Source: Prochlorococcus sp. AG-409-P19
Lineage (GTDB): Bacteria; Cyanobacteriota; Cyanobacteriia; PCC-6307; Cyanobiaceae
Direction: 5' to 3'
Length of the DNA: 42,418 nucleotides
Assembly: GCA_003215315.1 (NCBI GenBank)
Contig: QCKO01000009.1
Location: forward strand, 1-42,418
Shown here: piece after piece, positions 1 to 10,125 of the stretch
Numbering within the stretch: position 1 is the first letter of the stretch
Layout of the letters: the number at the start of each line of letters is the position of its first letter
Position numbers and translations under genes: made by a program
The notes under the pieces: generated by a model
Databases searched by the model: none
What the model was told of the DNA's origin: nothing
What the model saw: only the letters and a program-made list of their open reading frames with translations

Positions 1-268
1 CAAAAAGATCAATCTGATACAAGGAGAGCCATGAAGCAACGGAAGGGGTAATTTCAAAAGATGCTTCTATCGAAGAAAAAGAGGCTCCCTCTCTCACTAA
101 ACGATTCGTATACAAACTATTTTTCTCTGCTAAAAGGCTATTAAGAGAATCAAATAAAATTGACTTCCCAGAGCCTGTTTCACCTGTTAAAACTGTAAAA
201 CCCTTATGGAAAGAAAGCTCTAAGGCCTCTATAAGAGCTATATTTGTTAATCGAAGGCTTAAAAGCAC
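1..268 (-). CDS. recN: DNA repair ATPase RecN, N-terminal fragment
   Basis: RecN is an SMC-like ATPase that acts in recombinational repair of double-strand breaks. About 89 N-terminal codons are visible before the gene runs off the left edge. The start is GTG at 268; the peptide opens VLLSLRLTNIALIEALEL, followed by FTVLTGETGSGKSILFDSL, which holds the Walker A motif GETGSGKS at about residues 30-37. The opening 'L.I.N.ALIE' followed by this P-loop is characteristic of RecN. It is transcribed divergently from the ABC1 kinase gene with about 80 bp between them. The start is the only canonical one in frame next to the conserved N-terminus. Everything after about residue 89 is outside the window. 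Confidence 0.88.
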   Translation of the reverse strand, partial: MLLSLRLTNIALIEALELSFHKGFTVLTGETGSGKSILFDSLNSLLAEKNSLYTNRLVREGASFSSIEASFEITPSVASWLSLYQIDLF

Positions 269-347
269 ATAATTAAAGGTAACAAAAACAAGTTAGCCAA
301 CATATTGATAAATTAGAAGACGTATAGCACATATCGCCATATCTACA

Positions 348-2210
348 GTGAGATCAGAACTCAGCGATTTTATCGAGGCGTCAGGGTTATTGAAATATGA
401 CCCTATTGCAATTTCAAAAATTTATAAAAAGAACCCTAAAAGACTACTCAAACGACTCTGGGAAACACTTCTACCAATCAGTCTTTTCCTATTAGGAGTT
501 GGTTGGGATAAATTAATAGGAGTTTTAAAGAATGAAACAAGAAAAATAGAAAGAGCTAAAGAATTTACAAATTTATTAGTAGAACTAGGTCCAGCATTTA
601 TTAAAGCAGGTCAAGCATTATCAACAAGGCCAGATATAGTTCCACAATTGGTTTTAGAAGAACTTGCACAATTGCAAGATCAATTACCAGGCTTCGACAG
701 CAATCTTGCAATGGCTTGTATAGAAGAAGATTTGGAAGATAGTATAGAAAATATATTCAACGAAATAGATTTTATACCGATTTCAGCAGCTTCTCTAGGA
801 CAAGTGCATAAGGCAATATTAAAAAATGGAGATAAGGTTGCAGTAAAAGTACAAAGGCCAGGGCTGAGAGAACAAATAACTTTAGATCTATATATAGTAA
901 GAAATATAGCAATTTGGTTTAAAAAAAATATAGGCCTGATTAGAAGTGATCTAGTAGCTCTTATTGATGAATTAGGAAAAAGAGTTTTTGAAGAAATGGA
1001 TTATCTTAATGAAGCTTCAAATGCTGAAAAATTTAAAAAATTACATGCTGAAAACTCTAAGATTGCAGTTCCAAAAATATATAGAAAAGCTACCAGTAGA
1101 AGAGTATTAACAATGGAATGGATAGATGGAATTAAATTGACAAATATTAATGCAGTAAAAGAGTTAGGTATAGATCCAAATAAAATGATTGAAATAGGGG
1201 TAAACTGTAGTCTGCAACAACTTATAGAGCACGGTTTCTTTCATGCAGATCCACATCCGGGAAACATACTAGCCATGAAAGATGGTCGTTTATGTTATTT
1301 AGATTTTGGTATGATGAGTGATATTAGTCAAGAGTCTAGAACCGGTTTAATACAAGCTGTTGTACATTTAGTGAATCGAAATTTTAAAAAATTATCTAAA
1401 GATTTTGTTCAATTGGGCTTCTTATCTAAAGATGTAAATTTAGAGCCAATTGTTCCCGCTTTCGAAAAAGTATTTACAGCTGCTTTAGAAATAGGTGTCA
1501 ATAAAATGGATTTTAAAGCAGTGACAGATGATATGTCAGGAATAATGTATAAGTTTCCTTTCAGACTTCCTCCCTACTATGCTTTAATCATAAGATCTCT
1601 TATTACATTAGAAGGGATTGCATTAAGTGTTGATCCAGATTTTAAAATTTTAGGTGCTGCATATCCTTATTTCGCTAGAAGATTAATGGAAGATGAAGAT
1701 CCTCAATTAAGAAACAGCCTAAAAGAAATGGTTTTTGATGGAAATATTTTCAAATGGGATAGATTTGAAGAGTTACTCTCTAGCGCAGGTAAACAAGGAG
1801 AATTAAATTTTGATAAATTAATAGATGAAGCAATAAACTTTTTATTTTCAAAAAATGGTGGATTGTTAAGAAACGAATTAGTCAATACATTAGCTATAAA
1901 ATTAGATTTAATAGCATGGAAAACAATTTTAAAAATTAATCATAATCTACCAACTAAGATCAGATCAAAAACAATTGAAAAATCACTAGTAAAAATAAAA
2001 AGTGTTAACACATCTAAAATAGAACCTATAAAACAATTACAAGTCACATTAAGCAAAATAAATAATTTTAAAAATTCTACACTGATCAAAAAACTTCCAA
2101 GAATAATAATAGAGCCAAAAATGATATCTATTGGAATTGGTGTAATCCAAAAATCAAGCGAAAAAGGACTTATAAGGATAATTAGATTATCAGCAGGTGT
2201 AATACAATAA
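348..2210 (+). CDS. ABC1/UbiB family atypical protein kinase
   Basis: This is a 620-aa member of the ABC1/ADCK/UbiB family, atypical kinases or ATPases linked to prenylquinone metabolism; cyanobacteria carry several, and the substrate here is unknown. Visible landmarks: the family-specific KAGQ motif (residues 86-89), the alanine-rich nucleotide loop AASLGQVHKA (about 147-156), the VKVQRPG lysine strand (K167), the catalytic-loop-like HADPHPGN (299-306) and the metal-binding DFG (319-321). The C-terminal 150 residues are basic and poorly conserved in character. The start is GTG at 348. The next gene begins 2 bp after its stop, so the two are probably co-transcribed. Family assignment is firm; the physiological role is not. 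Confidence 0.93.
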   Translation: MRSELSDFIEASGLLKYDPIAISKIYKKNPKRLLKRLWETLLPISLFLLGVGWDKLIGVLKNETRKIERAKEFTNLLVELGPAFIKAGQALSTRPDIVPQLVLEELAQLQDQLPGFDSNLAMACIEEDLEDSIENIFNEIDFIPISAASLGQVHKAILKNGDKVAVKVQRPGLREQITLDLYIVRNIAIWFKKNIGLIRSDLVALIDELGKRVFEEMDYLNEASNAEKFKKLHAENSKIAVPKIYRKATSRRVLTMEWIDGIKLTNINAVKELGIDPNKMIEIGVNCSLQQLIEHGFFHADPHPGNILAMKDGRLCYLDFGMMSDISQESRTGLIQAVVHLVNRNFKKLSKDFVQLGFLSKDVNLEPIVPAFEKVFTAALEIGVNKMDFKAVTDDMSGIMYKFPFRLPPYYALIIRSLITLEGIALSVDPDFKILGAAYPYFARRLMEDEDPQLRNSLKEMVFDGNIFKWDRFEELLSSAGKQGELNFDKLIDEAINFLFSKNGGLLRNELVNTLAIKLDLIAWKTILKINHNLPTKIRSKTIEKSLVKIKSVNTSKIEPIKQLQVTLSKINNFKNSTLIKKLPRIIIEPKMISIGIGVIQKSSEKGLIRIIRLSAGVIQ

Positions 2211-2212
2211 AA

Positions 2213-2782
2213 ATGAAAAAATTTATAATAAAGATAATAACAACTCTTTTATTAGCAAATAATTTAGGGATACCAGCTAATTCAGCTGAAAACCTATTTT
2301 TATATAGAGGTACTTTTAGTAGAATAATCGCTATAGAAGAATTAAAAGAATTTTCTCAAACTGGAAAAACAAATAAAAAAATTAAAAATATTTTAAAATT
2401 AAGCTCTATAAAAAAAGAAGAATTATATAAAATACTCAATCATGAAATTGATGTTCCATTAAATATTACAAGTAAGCTTATATATAGCAAAATTGGAAAA
2501 GTATTAATTAACAGATTAGCAGATATAATTTATCCAAATAAACTTCAAAAAAATAAAATAAAAATTAATGCTATCCGATCAGCAATAATTCAAGGATCTT
2601 CAAAAAACAATGAAAAAATTAGTATAATGATATTTTTAGAAAATTACCCTAACAAAGATATTGCTTTAAATATTAATTTATTATCAGTAAGTTTAACAAA
2701 ATTAGAATCTTTATCAGAATTAATAAAATTCTACTCTGAATCTCCCCTTAAAAGATTACAAGAGGGTGGGTCTAACACTTAG
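2213..2782 (+). CDS. DUF1400-domain secreted protein
   Basis: This 189-aa protein opens with a signal-peptide-like stretch (KKFIIKIITTLLLANNLGIPANSA), suggesting export. The rest matches the pattern of the cyanobacterial DUF1400 domain: a start such as 'AENLFLYRGTFSRIIAIEELKEF', a central 'INRLADIIYP' segment and a conserved 'NAIRSAIIQ' helix, then 'IMIFLENYPNKDIALNI'. In larger cyanobacterial proteins DUF1400 precedes an alpha/beta-hydrolase domain, but no hydrolase domain is present here, so this is a stand-alone version. It lies 2 bp after the ABC1 kinase gene and 26 bp before thrC. No enzymatic function can be assigned. The family call rests on recalled pattern similarity. Confidence 0.72.
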   Translation: MKKFIIKIITTLLLANNLGIPANSAENLFLYRGTFSRIIAIEELKEFSQTGKTNKKIKNILKLSSIKKEELYKILNHEIDVPLNITSKLIYSKIGKVLINRLADIIYPNKLQKNKIKINAIRSAIIQGSSKNNEKISIMIFLENYPNKDIALNINLLSVSLTKLESLSELIKFYSESPLKRLQEGGSNT

Positions 2783-2808
2783 ATTAAGAAGAACTACGAA
2801 CCAATAAG

Positions 2809-3915
2809 GTGGCACTCACAGAACGTATAAAAGGAATTTTTAAAAAATCGAGAAACCAAAACAAATGGCCAGGGTTAATAGAAGCCTATAGACCTTGGTT
2901 ACCTGTATCTGCAAAAACTCCTGTTATATCTCTACAGGAAGGAGCAACACCTTTAATACCCGTAGATTCAATATCCAAAAGAATTCAAAAAGGTGTAAGA
3001 GTCTACGTTAAGTATGACGGCTTAAATCCCACAGGGTCTTTTAAAGATAGAGGTATGACAATGGCAATAAGCAAAGCAAAAGAAGCTGGATGTGAAGCAA
3101 TTATTTGCGCAAGTACAGGCAATACATCAGCATCTGCTGCTGCTTACGCAAAAAGAGGTGGAATGAGAGCTTTTGTATTAATACCAGATGGATACGTTGC
3201 TCAAGGTAAACTTGCTCAAGCTCTTGTTTATGGAGCTGAAGTTTTGGCTATAAAAGGTAACTTTGATATAGCATTAAAAATTGTTCAAGATATTTCAAAA
3301 AAATATCCAATTACATTAGTAAATTCAGTTAATCCATATAGATTACAAGGTCAAAAAACAGCTGCTTTTGAAATTATTGAAAATCTTGGGACTGCTCCAG
3401 ATTGGTTATGTATTCCAATGGGAAATGCTGGAAATATAAGTGCATATTGGATGGGATTCAAAGAATATTTTCAAGCAAAAAAAAGCAATAAACTACCAAG
3501 AATGATGGGATTTCAAGCTAAAGGTTCTGCACCATTGGTTTTTGATAAAACTATAGAAACACCGGAAACCATTGCTACCGCTATAAGAATAGGAAATCCA
3601 GTAAATAAAGAAAAAGCAAAAAAAGCAAAAAAAGAAAGCCAAGGAGAATTTAATTATGTAACTGATTCTGAAATAATAGAAGCTTATAAAATTTTAGGAC
3701 AAGAAGAAGGAATTTTTTGTGAACCTGCAAGTGCAGCTTCTATTGCAGGTTTATTAAAAATAAAAGATAAAATTCCTGAAAATTCACAAATTGTTTGTGT
3801 ATTAACTGGTAATGGATTAAAAGATCCTGAATGTGCAATAAAAAATAATGATTCTATATTTCATCAAAATTTAAATCCAAATATTGATTCAATAGCTAAA
3901 ACCATGGGATTTTAA
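2809..3915 (+). CDS. thrC: Threonine synthase
   Basis: Threonine synthase converts O-phosphohomoserine to threonine with PLP in the cytoplasm. The 368-aa protein is a fold-type II PLP enzyme: the Schiff-base lysine is K79 in [10 protein letters not shown], the cofactor phosphate loop is seen in [12 protein letters not shown] (about residue 204), and the substrate signature [18 protein letters not shown] follows the lysine helix. Length fits the shorter bacterial ThrC class. The start is GTG at 2809, preceded by AAGG at a short spacing. It is the last gene before the putative origin, read toward it. No regulatory leader was recognised. Confidence 0.96.
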   Translation: MALTERIKGIFKKSRNQNKWPGLIEAYRPWLPVSAKTPVISLQEGATPLIPVDSISKRIQKGVRVYVKYDGLNPTGSFKDRGMTMAISKAKEAGCEAIICASTGNTSASAAAYAKRGGMRAFVLIPDGYVAQGKLAQALVYGAEVLAIKGNFDIALKIVQDISKKYPITLVNSVNPYRLQGQKTAAFEIIENLGTAPDWLCIPMGNAGNISAYWMGFKEYFQAKKSNKLPRMMGFQAKGSAPLVFDKTIETPETIATAIRIGNPVNKEKAKKAKKESQGEFNYVTDSEIIEAYKILGQEEGIFCEPASAASIAGLLKIKDKIPENSQIVCVLTGNGLKDPECAIKNNDSIFHQNLNPNIDSIAKTMGF

Positions 3916-4023
3916 AAAACTTAAAGACAGAGAACAAAGTGTCTGGGGTATAGGTAGGGGTACATATATTTAAAATGAGGAAAACTATTGAAAAGCATGG
4001 GGAAAAAGTCTAATTTTTTTTAT

Positions 4024-4032
4024 TGTGGAAAA
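4024..4032 (-). promoter_or_regulatory. DnaA-box-like site
   Basis: TGTGGAAAA on plus reads TTTTCCACA on minus, one mismatch from the TTATCCACA consensus. It sits in the left arm of the origin inverted repeat. Confidence 0.6.
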
Positions 4033-4074
4033 AAAAAGAAAGAAATCAATGTTTTTTTCAACTATGAGATTATT

Positions 4075-4083
4075 TTTTCCACA
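4075..4083 (+). promoter_or_regulatory. DnaA-box-like site
   Basis: TTTTCCACA, identical to the site at 4024-4032 but in the opposite orientation, in the right arm of the origin inverted repeat. Confidence 0.6.
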
Positions 4084-4268
4084 ATAAAAAAATTAAATAA
4101 CTCTTGTCTACAAAAGACCTTTTGACTAGATTCCACAAAAACCACAATGCCTACTACTACTGGATATATATATTAAAAAAAAGTATTAATAGAAAGGTTT
4201 CGTTTTTTAGAAGAATATTGCCGGTTTGAAAAAAAACGATAAAAATACGGGTTCAATTCAATTATTGA

Positions 4269-5423
4269 ATGAAATTAAATTGTTCTCAGACCGAACTTAA
4301 TACAGCCCTACAAATGGTTAGCAGAGCTGTTGCATCTCGTCCTACTCATCCAGTTCTAGCAAATGTATTATTAACAGCTGATGCTGGAACTGGTAGACTT
4401 CGCTTAACTGGATATGATTTAAATTTAGGAATTCAGACAGCTTTAGCAGCTTCTATTGAAAAAAGTGGTGCAATTACTCTTCCAGCTAAATTATTTGGTG
4501 AAATAGTCTCTAAATTATCTAGTGATTATCCTATAACCTTAGAAAGTGATGATACTAGTCAAAATGTTGAATTAATAAGTCGTAGTGGTACATATAAAAT
4601 GAGAGGAATGTTAGCAGAGGATTTTCCTGATTTACCATTAGTTGAAAGTGGTACCGTTTTACAATTAAAACCAAGTTCTCTTATTAATGCTTTAAGGTCT
4701 ACATTATTTGCTAGTAGTACCGATGAATCTAAACAATTATTGACTGGCGTTAATCTTACATTTCAAAATGAATCTATAGAATCTGCTGCTACTGATGGAC
4801 ATAGATTAGCTGTTTTAAATTTAGATGATGCTTTATTAAATAATAATAGAAACGACGATTCTTCTAATTTATTTACTGTTACTTTACCTTCTAGATCTTT
4901 AAGAGAAGTAGAGAAATTTGTTTCTGGTTGTGATTTAAATCAACCTATAAGTTTATTTAGTGATAAAGGACAAGTTGTTTTTATGGCTCTCGATCAAGTA
5001 ATTACAACTAGGACTTTAGACGGCTCTTATCCTAATTATAATCAATTAATTCCAGAAAATTTTTCAAGAATTCTAGAATTTTCTCGCAAAGATTTTATTT
5101 CATCTCTTGAAAGAATAGCTGTTTTAGCAGACCAACATAATAATGTCATTAAAATTTCTACTGAGGAACATAGTGAAATATTAAAAATATCTGCTGATGC
5201 TCAAGATATTGGAAGTGGTTCTGAATCCATGCCTGTTAAATTTACCGGTGATCCAATCCAAATTGCTTTTAATGTTAAATATTTATTAGATGGTTTAAAA
5301 GTCATTAATTCTGATCAAATAAGATTGCAATGTAATGCTCCTACTACTCCAGCAATATTTTTACCTTTAGAATCTCAATCTAATTTTACATATTTAGTGA
5401 TGCCAGTACAAATAAGAAATTAA
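4269..5423 (+). CDS. dnaN: DNA polymerase III beta sliding clamp
   Basis: DnaN forms the dimeric ring that tethers the replicative polymerase to DNA. The 384-aa length is typical and the three repeated clamp domains can be followed: N-terminal MKLNCSQTELNTALQMVSRAVASRPTHPVLANVLL in pieces, the middle domain with the ATDGHRLAVL signature (about residues 174-183), and the C-terminal domain ending in the family-typical 'YLVMPVQIR' tail. The start is ATG at 4269, immediately after the AT-rich origin. It is followed by a TTG-started gene 2 bp downstream, so the pair is likely an operon. Position next to the origin fits the cyanobacterial arrangement, in which dnaN rather than dnaA marks the origin. 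Confidence 0.98.
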   Translation: MKLNCSQTELNTALQMVSRAVASRPTHPVLANVLLTADAGTGRLRLTGYDLNLGIQTALAASIEKSGAITLPAKLFGEIVSKLSSDYPITLESDDTSQNVELISRSGTYKMRGMLAEDFPDLPLVESGTVLQLKPSSLINALRSTLFASSTDESKQLLTGVNLTFQNESIESAATDGHRLAVLNLDDALLNNNRNDDSSNLFTVTLPSRSLREVEKFVSGCDLNQPISLFSDKGQVVFMALDQVITTRTLDGSYPNYNQLIPENFSRILEFSRKDFISSLERIAVLADQHNNVIKISTEEHSEILKISADAQDIGSGSESMPVKFTGDPIQIAFNVKYLLDGLKVINSDQIRLQCNAPTTPAIFLPLESQSNFTYLVMPVQIRN

Positions 5424-5425
5424 CA

Positions 5426-6205
5426 TTGAAATTACCTCAGAAATTTCTATTAAGTGATTTATTAAATCATAACGTACGTTGTGATCAGGGATTAGATCAT
5501 GGACCTGGTATTACAGTTTGGATGTATCCTCCAGTACATCGAATACTTGGCTGGATTAGTAGACCATCTGCGTTTCGTTTAACAAGAGAAGTTTGGAAAT
5601 TAAATCAATTAAAAGGTATAGGTAATCAAGATGTATATGTAAAGGGACAAGCAGGTGAAACAGATCAACAAACTATTGATCGTTTTCCTACTCTTATGAA
5701 TGCTGATATTATTAATAATGTTGGTGAAAGATTAGGATTGATAGCCGATTTAGTTTTTGAACCAAAATCTGGAAAAATTATTCACTATTTAGCTTCTAGA
5801 ACTAATCCTAAAATTCCCGGAACTAGTAGATGGATTCTGCCTCTCTCATCAATTACTGATCAACAACCTGGATCTATTTCTTGCAACATTTCTACCTTGG
5901 ATGATTTACCGTTGCAAAAAGCTAGTATTCGACAAGAATTTTTAAGTAAAAGTCGTAAATGGCGTTCTCAATTTCAAGATATTACTTTTCAAGCTTCTGA
6001 TCGTTTGGAAGGTTGGTTAGATGATCAGACCTGGAATGAAAATTATAATAATGATGATAATGCTATTTTTAATGAAAATACAGATTCATTTGATAAATGG
6101 ATCGATAATACAGATGTTGATACGCAGAATAAATACAATAAAAGAAGGAACTATTACAGTAATATTGAAGATGATACTGAAGATGATTCAGACCCATGGG
6201 TTTAA
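5426..6205 (+). CDS. PRC-barrel domain protein
   Basis: This 259-aa protein is conserved after dnaN in marine picocyanobacteria. A PRC-barrel-like domain is visible around residues 90-150 ([24 protein letters not shown], then [10 protein letters not shown] and WILPLSSI, written in pieces); the N-terminal part with [25 protein letters not shown] looks like a second, diverged copy. The tail from about residue 205 is Asn/Asp-rich, acidic and low-complexity, so probably disordered. The start is TTG at 5426, 2 bp after dnaN; no better start lies before the conserved region. The 3' end overlaps the likely purL start by about 10 bp. PRC barrels in other systems aid RNA processing (RimM) or photosynthetic complexes; no specific role can be given here. 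Confidence 0.75.
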   Translation: MKLPQKFLLSDLLNHNVRCDQGLDHGPGITVWMYPPVHRILGWISRPSAFRLTREVWKLNQLKGIGNQDVYVKGQAGETDQQTIDRFPTLMNADIINNVGERLGLIADLVFEPKSGKIIHYLASRTNPKIPGTSRWILPLSSITDQQPGSISCNISTLDDLPLQKASIRQEFLSKSRKWRSQFQDITFQASDRLEGWLDDQTWNENYNNDDNAIFNENTDSFDKWIDNTDVDTQNKYNKRRNYYSNIEDDTEDDSDPWV

Positions 6206-8616
6206 CTATGTCTTCTTCTAGCGAATTTAATCAATTAATTAACTCAGATCAATATCGGATTGATTATGATGTTGTCTCAGCATTAAAGCAAGAAGGTCTT
6301 AAGGAGAGTGATTTTGTTGAAATTTGTCGTCGTTTAGAACGTCCACCAAATAGAACAGAATTAGGTATGTTTGGTGTTATGTGGTCAGAACATTGTTGCT
6401 ATAGAAATTCGAAACCTTTACTTCAAAATTTTCCAACTTCAGGAGAAAGAATCCTTGTTGGCCCTGGTGAAAATGCTGGTGTAATAGATGTTGGAAATGG
6501 TCAAAGATTAGTCTTTAAAATAGAGAGTCATAATCATCCATCCGCTATAGAACCTTTTCAAGGAGCTGCTACTGGTGTAGGAGGAATTTTGAGAGACATT
6601 TTTACTATGGGCGCAAGACCTATTGCACTTTTAAATGCTTTGAGATTTGGTCCATTAGAAGAAGAAAATAATGTAAGTTTATTGGAAGGTGTTGTATCTG
6701 GTATTGCTCATTATGGAAATTGTATAGGTGTTCCTACTATTGGAGGCGAAATAGGTTTTGATTCTAGTTACTCTGGAAATCCTTTAGTTAATGCTATGGC
6801 AATTGGTTTGATGGAAACAAATGATATTGTTTGTTCAGGGGCTTCCGGGATTAATTTTCCAGTTTTATATGTTGGAAGTACTACTGGTAGGGATGGCATG
6901 GGTGGTGCAAGTTTTGCAAGTGCAGAATTAACGGAAAGTTCTCTTGATGATAGACCTGCTGTTCAAGTTGGAGATCCTTTTTTAGAAAAAGGTTTAATCG
7001 AAGCTTGTTTGCAAGCTTTTAAAACTGGTGACGTTGTTGCAGCGCAAGATATGGGAGCAGCAGGCTTGACATGTAGTTGTTCAGAAATGGCTTCTAAAGG
7101 TGATGTTGGAATTGAATTAAACTTGGATGCAGTTCCTGCCCGTGAGAAGGGAATGACGCCTTATGAGTTTTTATTATCAGAATCACAGGAAAGAATGTTA
7201 TTTGTGATTAAACCTGGTAGTGAAGAGAAATTAAAAAAATTATTTACGTCTTGGGGATTATATGTAGAAATAGTAGGTAAAGTTCTCAAAGAAAACGTAG
7301 TTCGTGTTATACATCAGAATAAAGTTGTTGCTAATTTACCTGCTAGTGCATTAGCTGATGATACTCCTATAGAAAACCATGATTTATTACTAGAACCTCC
7401 TGAATTTTTAAAGAAACATTGGGAGTGGAATGAAAAGTTATTGCCAAAATGTAATTTAGAAGGAGCTAAATCTATTGCCGAAGATAAAATATTATCTTGG
7501 GATTTTATTTTATTAAAGCTCTTAGACTCGCCTACAATTGCTTCAAAAAAGTGGATTTATAACCAATATGATTATCAAGTGCAATCTAATACAGTAGTTG
7601 CTCCAGGTGATGCTGATGCAGCTGTAATTAGATTAAGACCTCAGGATTATTATAATTCAGAAAAAATAATTAATAGAGGTATTGCAGCTGTTGTTGATTG
7701 TCCTAATAGATGGGTATTTTTAGATCCAGAAAGAGGTAGTATTGCTTCCGTTGCTGAATCAGCTAGAAATCTTAGTTGTGTAGGAGCAGAACCTTTAGCA
7801 GTTACTGATAATTTAAATTTTTCATCACCAAATAACTCTATTGGGTATTGGCAATTGGCTATGGCTTGTAGAGGTATCGCTAAAGCCTGTGAAATTCTGA
7901 AAACACCAGTTACTGGCGGTAATGTATCACTTTTTAATGAAACTAATTCATCAAAAGGTATAGTTCCTATACAACCAACACCAGTGATTGGTATGGTAGG
8001 TTTAATAGAAGATCTTGATAAAACTTGTACTCAATCATGGAAGGCATTAGATGATGAAATTTGGTTGATAGGAGCCCCGATAGAAAATGACATAGAAAGG
8101 ACTGACATCGTTTCCCTTTCTGCTTCTTCTTATTTGGAATATATTCATGGATTGATAACTGGCAGGCCTCCGCAAATAGATTTAACATTAGAAATAAATG
8201 TACAGTCTTGTCTCCGACAATCTATCTCTCAAGGTTTTATTAAATCAGCTCACGATGTTAGTGATGGGGGTCTTTTAGTTGCTCTAGCAGAATCTTCAAT
8301 TGCTTCAGGTTTTGGTTGTATTTGGAATTTACCTCAAGAAGTTACGTCTTTAGACAGATTAATGTTTGCTGAAGGCGGTTCAAGAGTGATAGTAACTATC
8401 GCTCCCAATCAAATTAATGAATGGTTAGATTTTGTACGTAATTTTCAAAAAAATAATGAGTATTTCTCTGCGACTAGATTAGGTTATGTAACTCCTGATA
8501 ATACCTTAACTGTTAGGCTTGAAGATCAAAATATTATTAAAATAGGTGTTACTGATCTTAAAAATACTTATGAAAACTCTATTCAAAATAGAATTTATAA
8601 GTCTCCTATCTCCTAA
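6196..8616 (+). CDS. purL: Phosphoribosylformylglycinamidine synthase subunit PurL
   Basis: PurL makes FGAM from FGAR using ATP and ammonia delivered by PurQ with PurS, in purine synthesis. At about 806 aa it is the small PurL class that needs separate PurQ/PurS. Motifs: [17 protein letters not shown] near the N-terminus, the substrate/ATP signature [21 protein letters not shown] (about 113-133), [10 protein letters not shown], and the second half-domain with [10 protein letters not shown] and [14 protein letters not shown], reflecting the internal duplication of the family. Two starts are possible: ATG at 6196, inside the upstream gene, or ATG at 6208 just after that gene's stop (802 aa); conservation cannot separate them. 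It is 54 bp before purF, making a purine pair. Confidence 0.97.
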   Translation: MGLTMSSSSEFNQLINSDQYRIDYDVVSALKQEGLKESDFVEICRRLERPPNRTELGMFGVMWSEHCCYRNSKPLLQNFPTSGERILVGPGENAGVIDVGNGQRLVFKIESHNHPSAIEPFQGAATGVGGILRDIFTMGARPIALLNALRFGPLEEENNVSLLEGVVSGIAHYGNCIGVPTIGGEIGFDSSYSGNPLVNAMAIGLMETNDIVCSGASGINFPVLYVGSTTGRDGMGGASFASAELTESSLDDRPAVQVGDPFLEKGLIEACLQAFKTGDVVAAQDMGAAGLTCSCSEMASKGDVGIELNLDAVPAREKGMTPYEFLLSESQERMLFVIKPGSEEKLKKLFTSWGLYVEIVGKVLKENVVRVIHQNKVVANLPASALADDTPIENHDLLLEPPEFLKKHWEWNEKLLPKCNLEGAKSIAEDKILSWDFILLKLLDSPTIASKKWIYNQYDYQVQSNTVVAPGDADAAVIRLRPQDYYNSEKIINRGIAAVVDCPNRWVFLDPERGSIASVAESARNLSCVGAEPLAVTDNLNFSSPNNSIGYWQLAMACRGIAKACEILKTPVTGGNVSLFNETNSSKGIVPIQPTPVIGMVGLIEDLDKTCTQSWKALDDEIWLIGAPIENDIERTDIVSLSASSYLEYIHGLITGRPPQIDLTLEINVQSCLRQSISQGFIKSAHDVSDGGLLVALAESSIASGFGCIWNLPQEVTSLDRLMFAEGGSRVIVTIAPNQINEWLDFVRNFQKNNEYFSATRLGYVTPDNTLTVRLEDQNIIKIGVTDLKNTYENSIQNRIYKSPIS

Positions 8617-8670
8617 TATAATGATAGATTATAAATTCACTTTATATAATCAAATTTCAGGAGAATAAAT

Positions 8671-10125
8671 ATGTGTGGCATAGTTGGAATTGTATCTTCA
8701 GATCAAACTAACCAGCAAATATATGATAGCTTATTGCTTTTACAGCATAGAGGACAAGATTCCACTGGTATAGCAACAATGGATGGTAGTGTCTTTCATA
8801 TTAGTAAATCTAAAGGTCAAGTAAAGGAAGCTTATAGAACTAGGGATATGAGATCTTTAATTGGCAAAATAGGATTAGGACATGTTAGATATGCAACTAA
8901 AGGTGCTGCTAATAGAGAAGAAGAAGCACAACCATTTTATGTCAATGCACCTTTTGGAGTCATTCTTATTCATAATGGAAACTTAACTAATACTAGACAA
9001 TTAGAGAAAGATCTTTTTAAAAAAGATCGTAGACATACGAATACTTCAAGTGATACAGAAATGTTATTAAATATATTCGCAACTGAGTTACACTTACAAT
9101 TAAAGGGACAGGAGTTAACTCCGGAGGATCTTTTTAACTCAGTTAAATCTGTTCATAGAAGAGTAGAAGGCTCATATGCTGCGATTTCTTTGATTGCTGG
9201 TTATGGACTTTTAGCTTTTAGAGATCCTTTTGGAATCCGACCTTTAATTATTGGAAAAAGATTATCAGAGCAAGGAGAAGAGTGGATGATAGCTAGTGAA
9301 TCTTTAGTTATAGAAAATAATGATTATCAGATTGTTAGAGATGTAGCACCAGGCGAGGCTATTTTTATTTCTGAAAAAGGAGAATTTTCTTCCTGCCAAT
9401 GTGCTGATAACCCAAAACTTTACCCTTGTTCTTTTGAATATGTTTATTTAGCTAGACCCGATTCGATTATGAATGGTGTTTCTGTATATGAGGCCAGATT
9501 AAGGATGGGAGATTTATTAGCAGAAACTATTAAAAAGGAAGTTTCTTTAGGTGATATTGATGTGGTTATGCCTATTCCTGACTCTTCTCGTCCTGCAGCT
9601 ATGCAAGTGGCAAGGCAATTAGGAATTGAATACAGAGAAGGTTTTTTTAAGAATAGATATGTTGGTCGAACTTTTATTATGCCTGGCCAATCTTTTCGAA
9701 AAAAATCTGTTCGTCAGAAACTGAATGCGATGAGTACTGAATTTAAGGGTAAAAATGTTCTTATTGTTGATGATTCGGTCGTTCGGGGTACTACATCCAA
9801 ACAAATTGTCCAAATGGCTAGAAAAGCTGGTGCTAATAAAGTAACTTTTACTTCAGCGGCTCCTCCAATTAGATTTCCACACGTGTATGGGATTAATATG
9901 CCAAATAGAAAAGAGTTAATTGCTTATAATCGAGACATTAGTCAAATAGAGCAAGATTTAGGTATAGATAAAATGATTTATCAGGAAGTCTCTGATTTAG
10001 AATCTTCTATTATACAAAATTCTGCTTTAGAACATTTAGATATGTCCTGTTTTACAGGAGAATATATAACTGGGAATATAACTAAAGAATATTTAGAATG
10101 GGTTGAATTGAACACAACATCTTAG
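8671..10125 (+). CDS. purF: Amidophosphoribosyltransferase
   Basis: PurF catalyses the first committed step of purine synthesis, transferring glutamine-derived ammonia to PRPP. The 484-aa protein begins [10 protein letters not shown], so Cys2 becomes the N-terminal glutaminase nucleophile without a propeptide. Other landmarks: [32 protein letters not shown] and the PRPP loop [14 protein letters not shown] (363-376). The start at 8671 is preceded by a good AGGAGA site. Of the four cysteines that hold the [4Fe-4S] cluster in the Bacillus enzyme, C253 and C460 have counterparts, but His404 and Asp457 occupy the other two places, so the cluster is probably absent. Its stop overlaps the stop of the opposing parC-like gene by 4 bp. 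Confidence 0.97.
   Translation: MCGIVGIVSSDQTNQQIYDSLLLLQHRGQDSTGIATMDGSVFHISKSKGQVKEAYRTRDMRSLIGKIGLGHVRYATKGAANREEEAQPFYVNAPFGVILIHNGNLTNTRQLEKDLFKKDRRHTNTSSDTEMLLNIFATELHLQLKGQELTPEDLFNSVKSVHRRVEGSYAAISLIAGYGLLAFRDPFGIRPLIIGKRLSEQGEEWMIASESLVIENNDYQIVRDVAPGEAIFISEKGEFSSCQCADNPKLYPCSFEYVYLARPDSIMNGVSVYEARLRMGDLLAETIKKEVSLGDIDVVMPIPDSSRPAAMQVARQLGIEYREGFFKNRYVGRTFIMPGQSFRKKSVRQKLNAMSTEFKGKNVLIVDDSVVRGTTSKQIVQMARKAGANKVTFTSAAPPIRFPHVYGINMPNRKELIAYNRDISQIEQDLGIDKMIYQEVSDLESSIIQNSALEHLDMSCFTGEYITGNITKEYLEWVELNTTS

Larger units (their letters stand above)
4014..4092. repeat. Inverted repeat containing two DnaA boxes
   Basis: Left arm 4014-4034 (T-tract, ATTGTGG, A-tract) and right arm 4073-4092 (T-tract, CCACAAT, A-tract) are reverse complements over about 20 bases, differing only by one T in tract length, with about 38 bp between them. 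Each arm carries one perfect TTTTCCACA in opposite orientation. Seen directly; the link to DnaA binding is inferred from the box consensus. Confidence 0.75.
3916..4268. other. Putative replication origin (oriC) next to dnaN
   Basis: This 353-bp gene-free stretch separates thrC from dnaN and is very AT-rich. It contains DnaA-box-like TTTTCCACA sequences in both orientations (4024-4032 minus, 4075-4083 plus), a weaker match GATTCCACA at 4129-4137, and an A/T block around 4160-4190 (including TATATATATTAAAAAAAA) that could serve as the unwinding element. Known: in Synechococcus elongatus replication starts next to dnaN, and Prochlorococcus chromosomes are numbered from dnaN. Inferred: this is oriC. 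The promoter of dnaN must also lie here. A GC-skew plot of the whole chromosome would be needed to confirm it. Confidence 0.7.
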
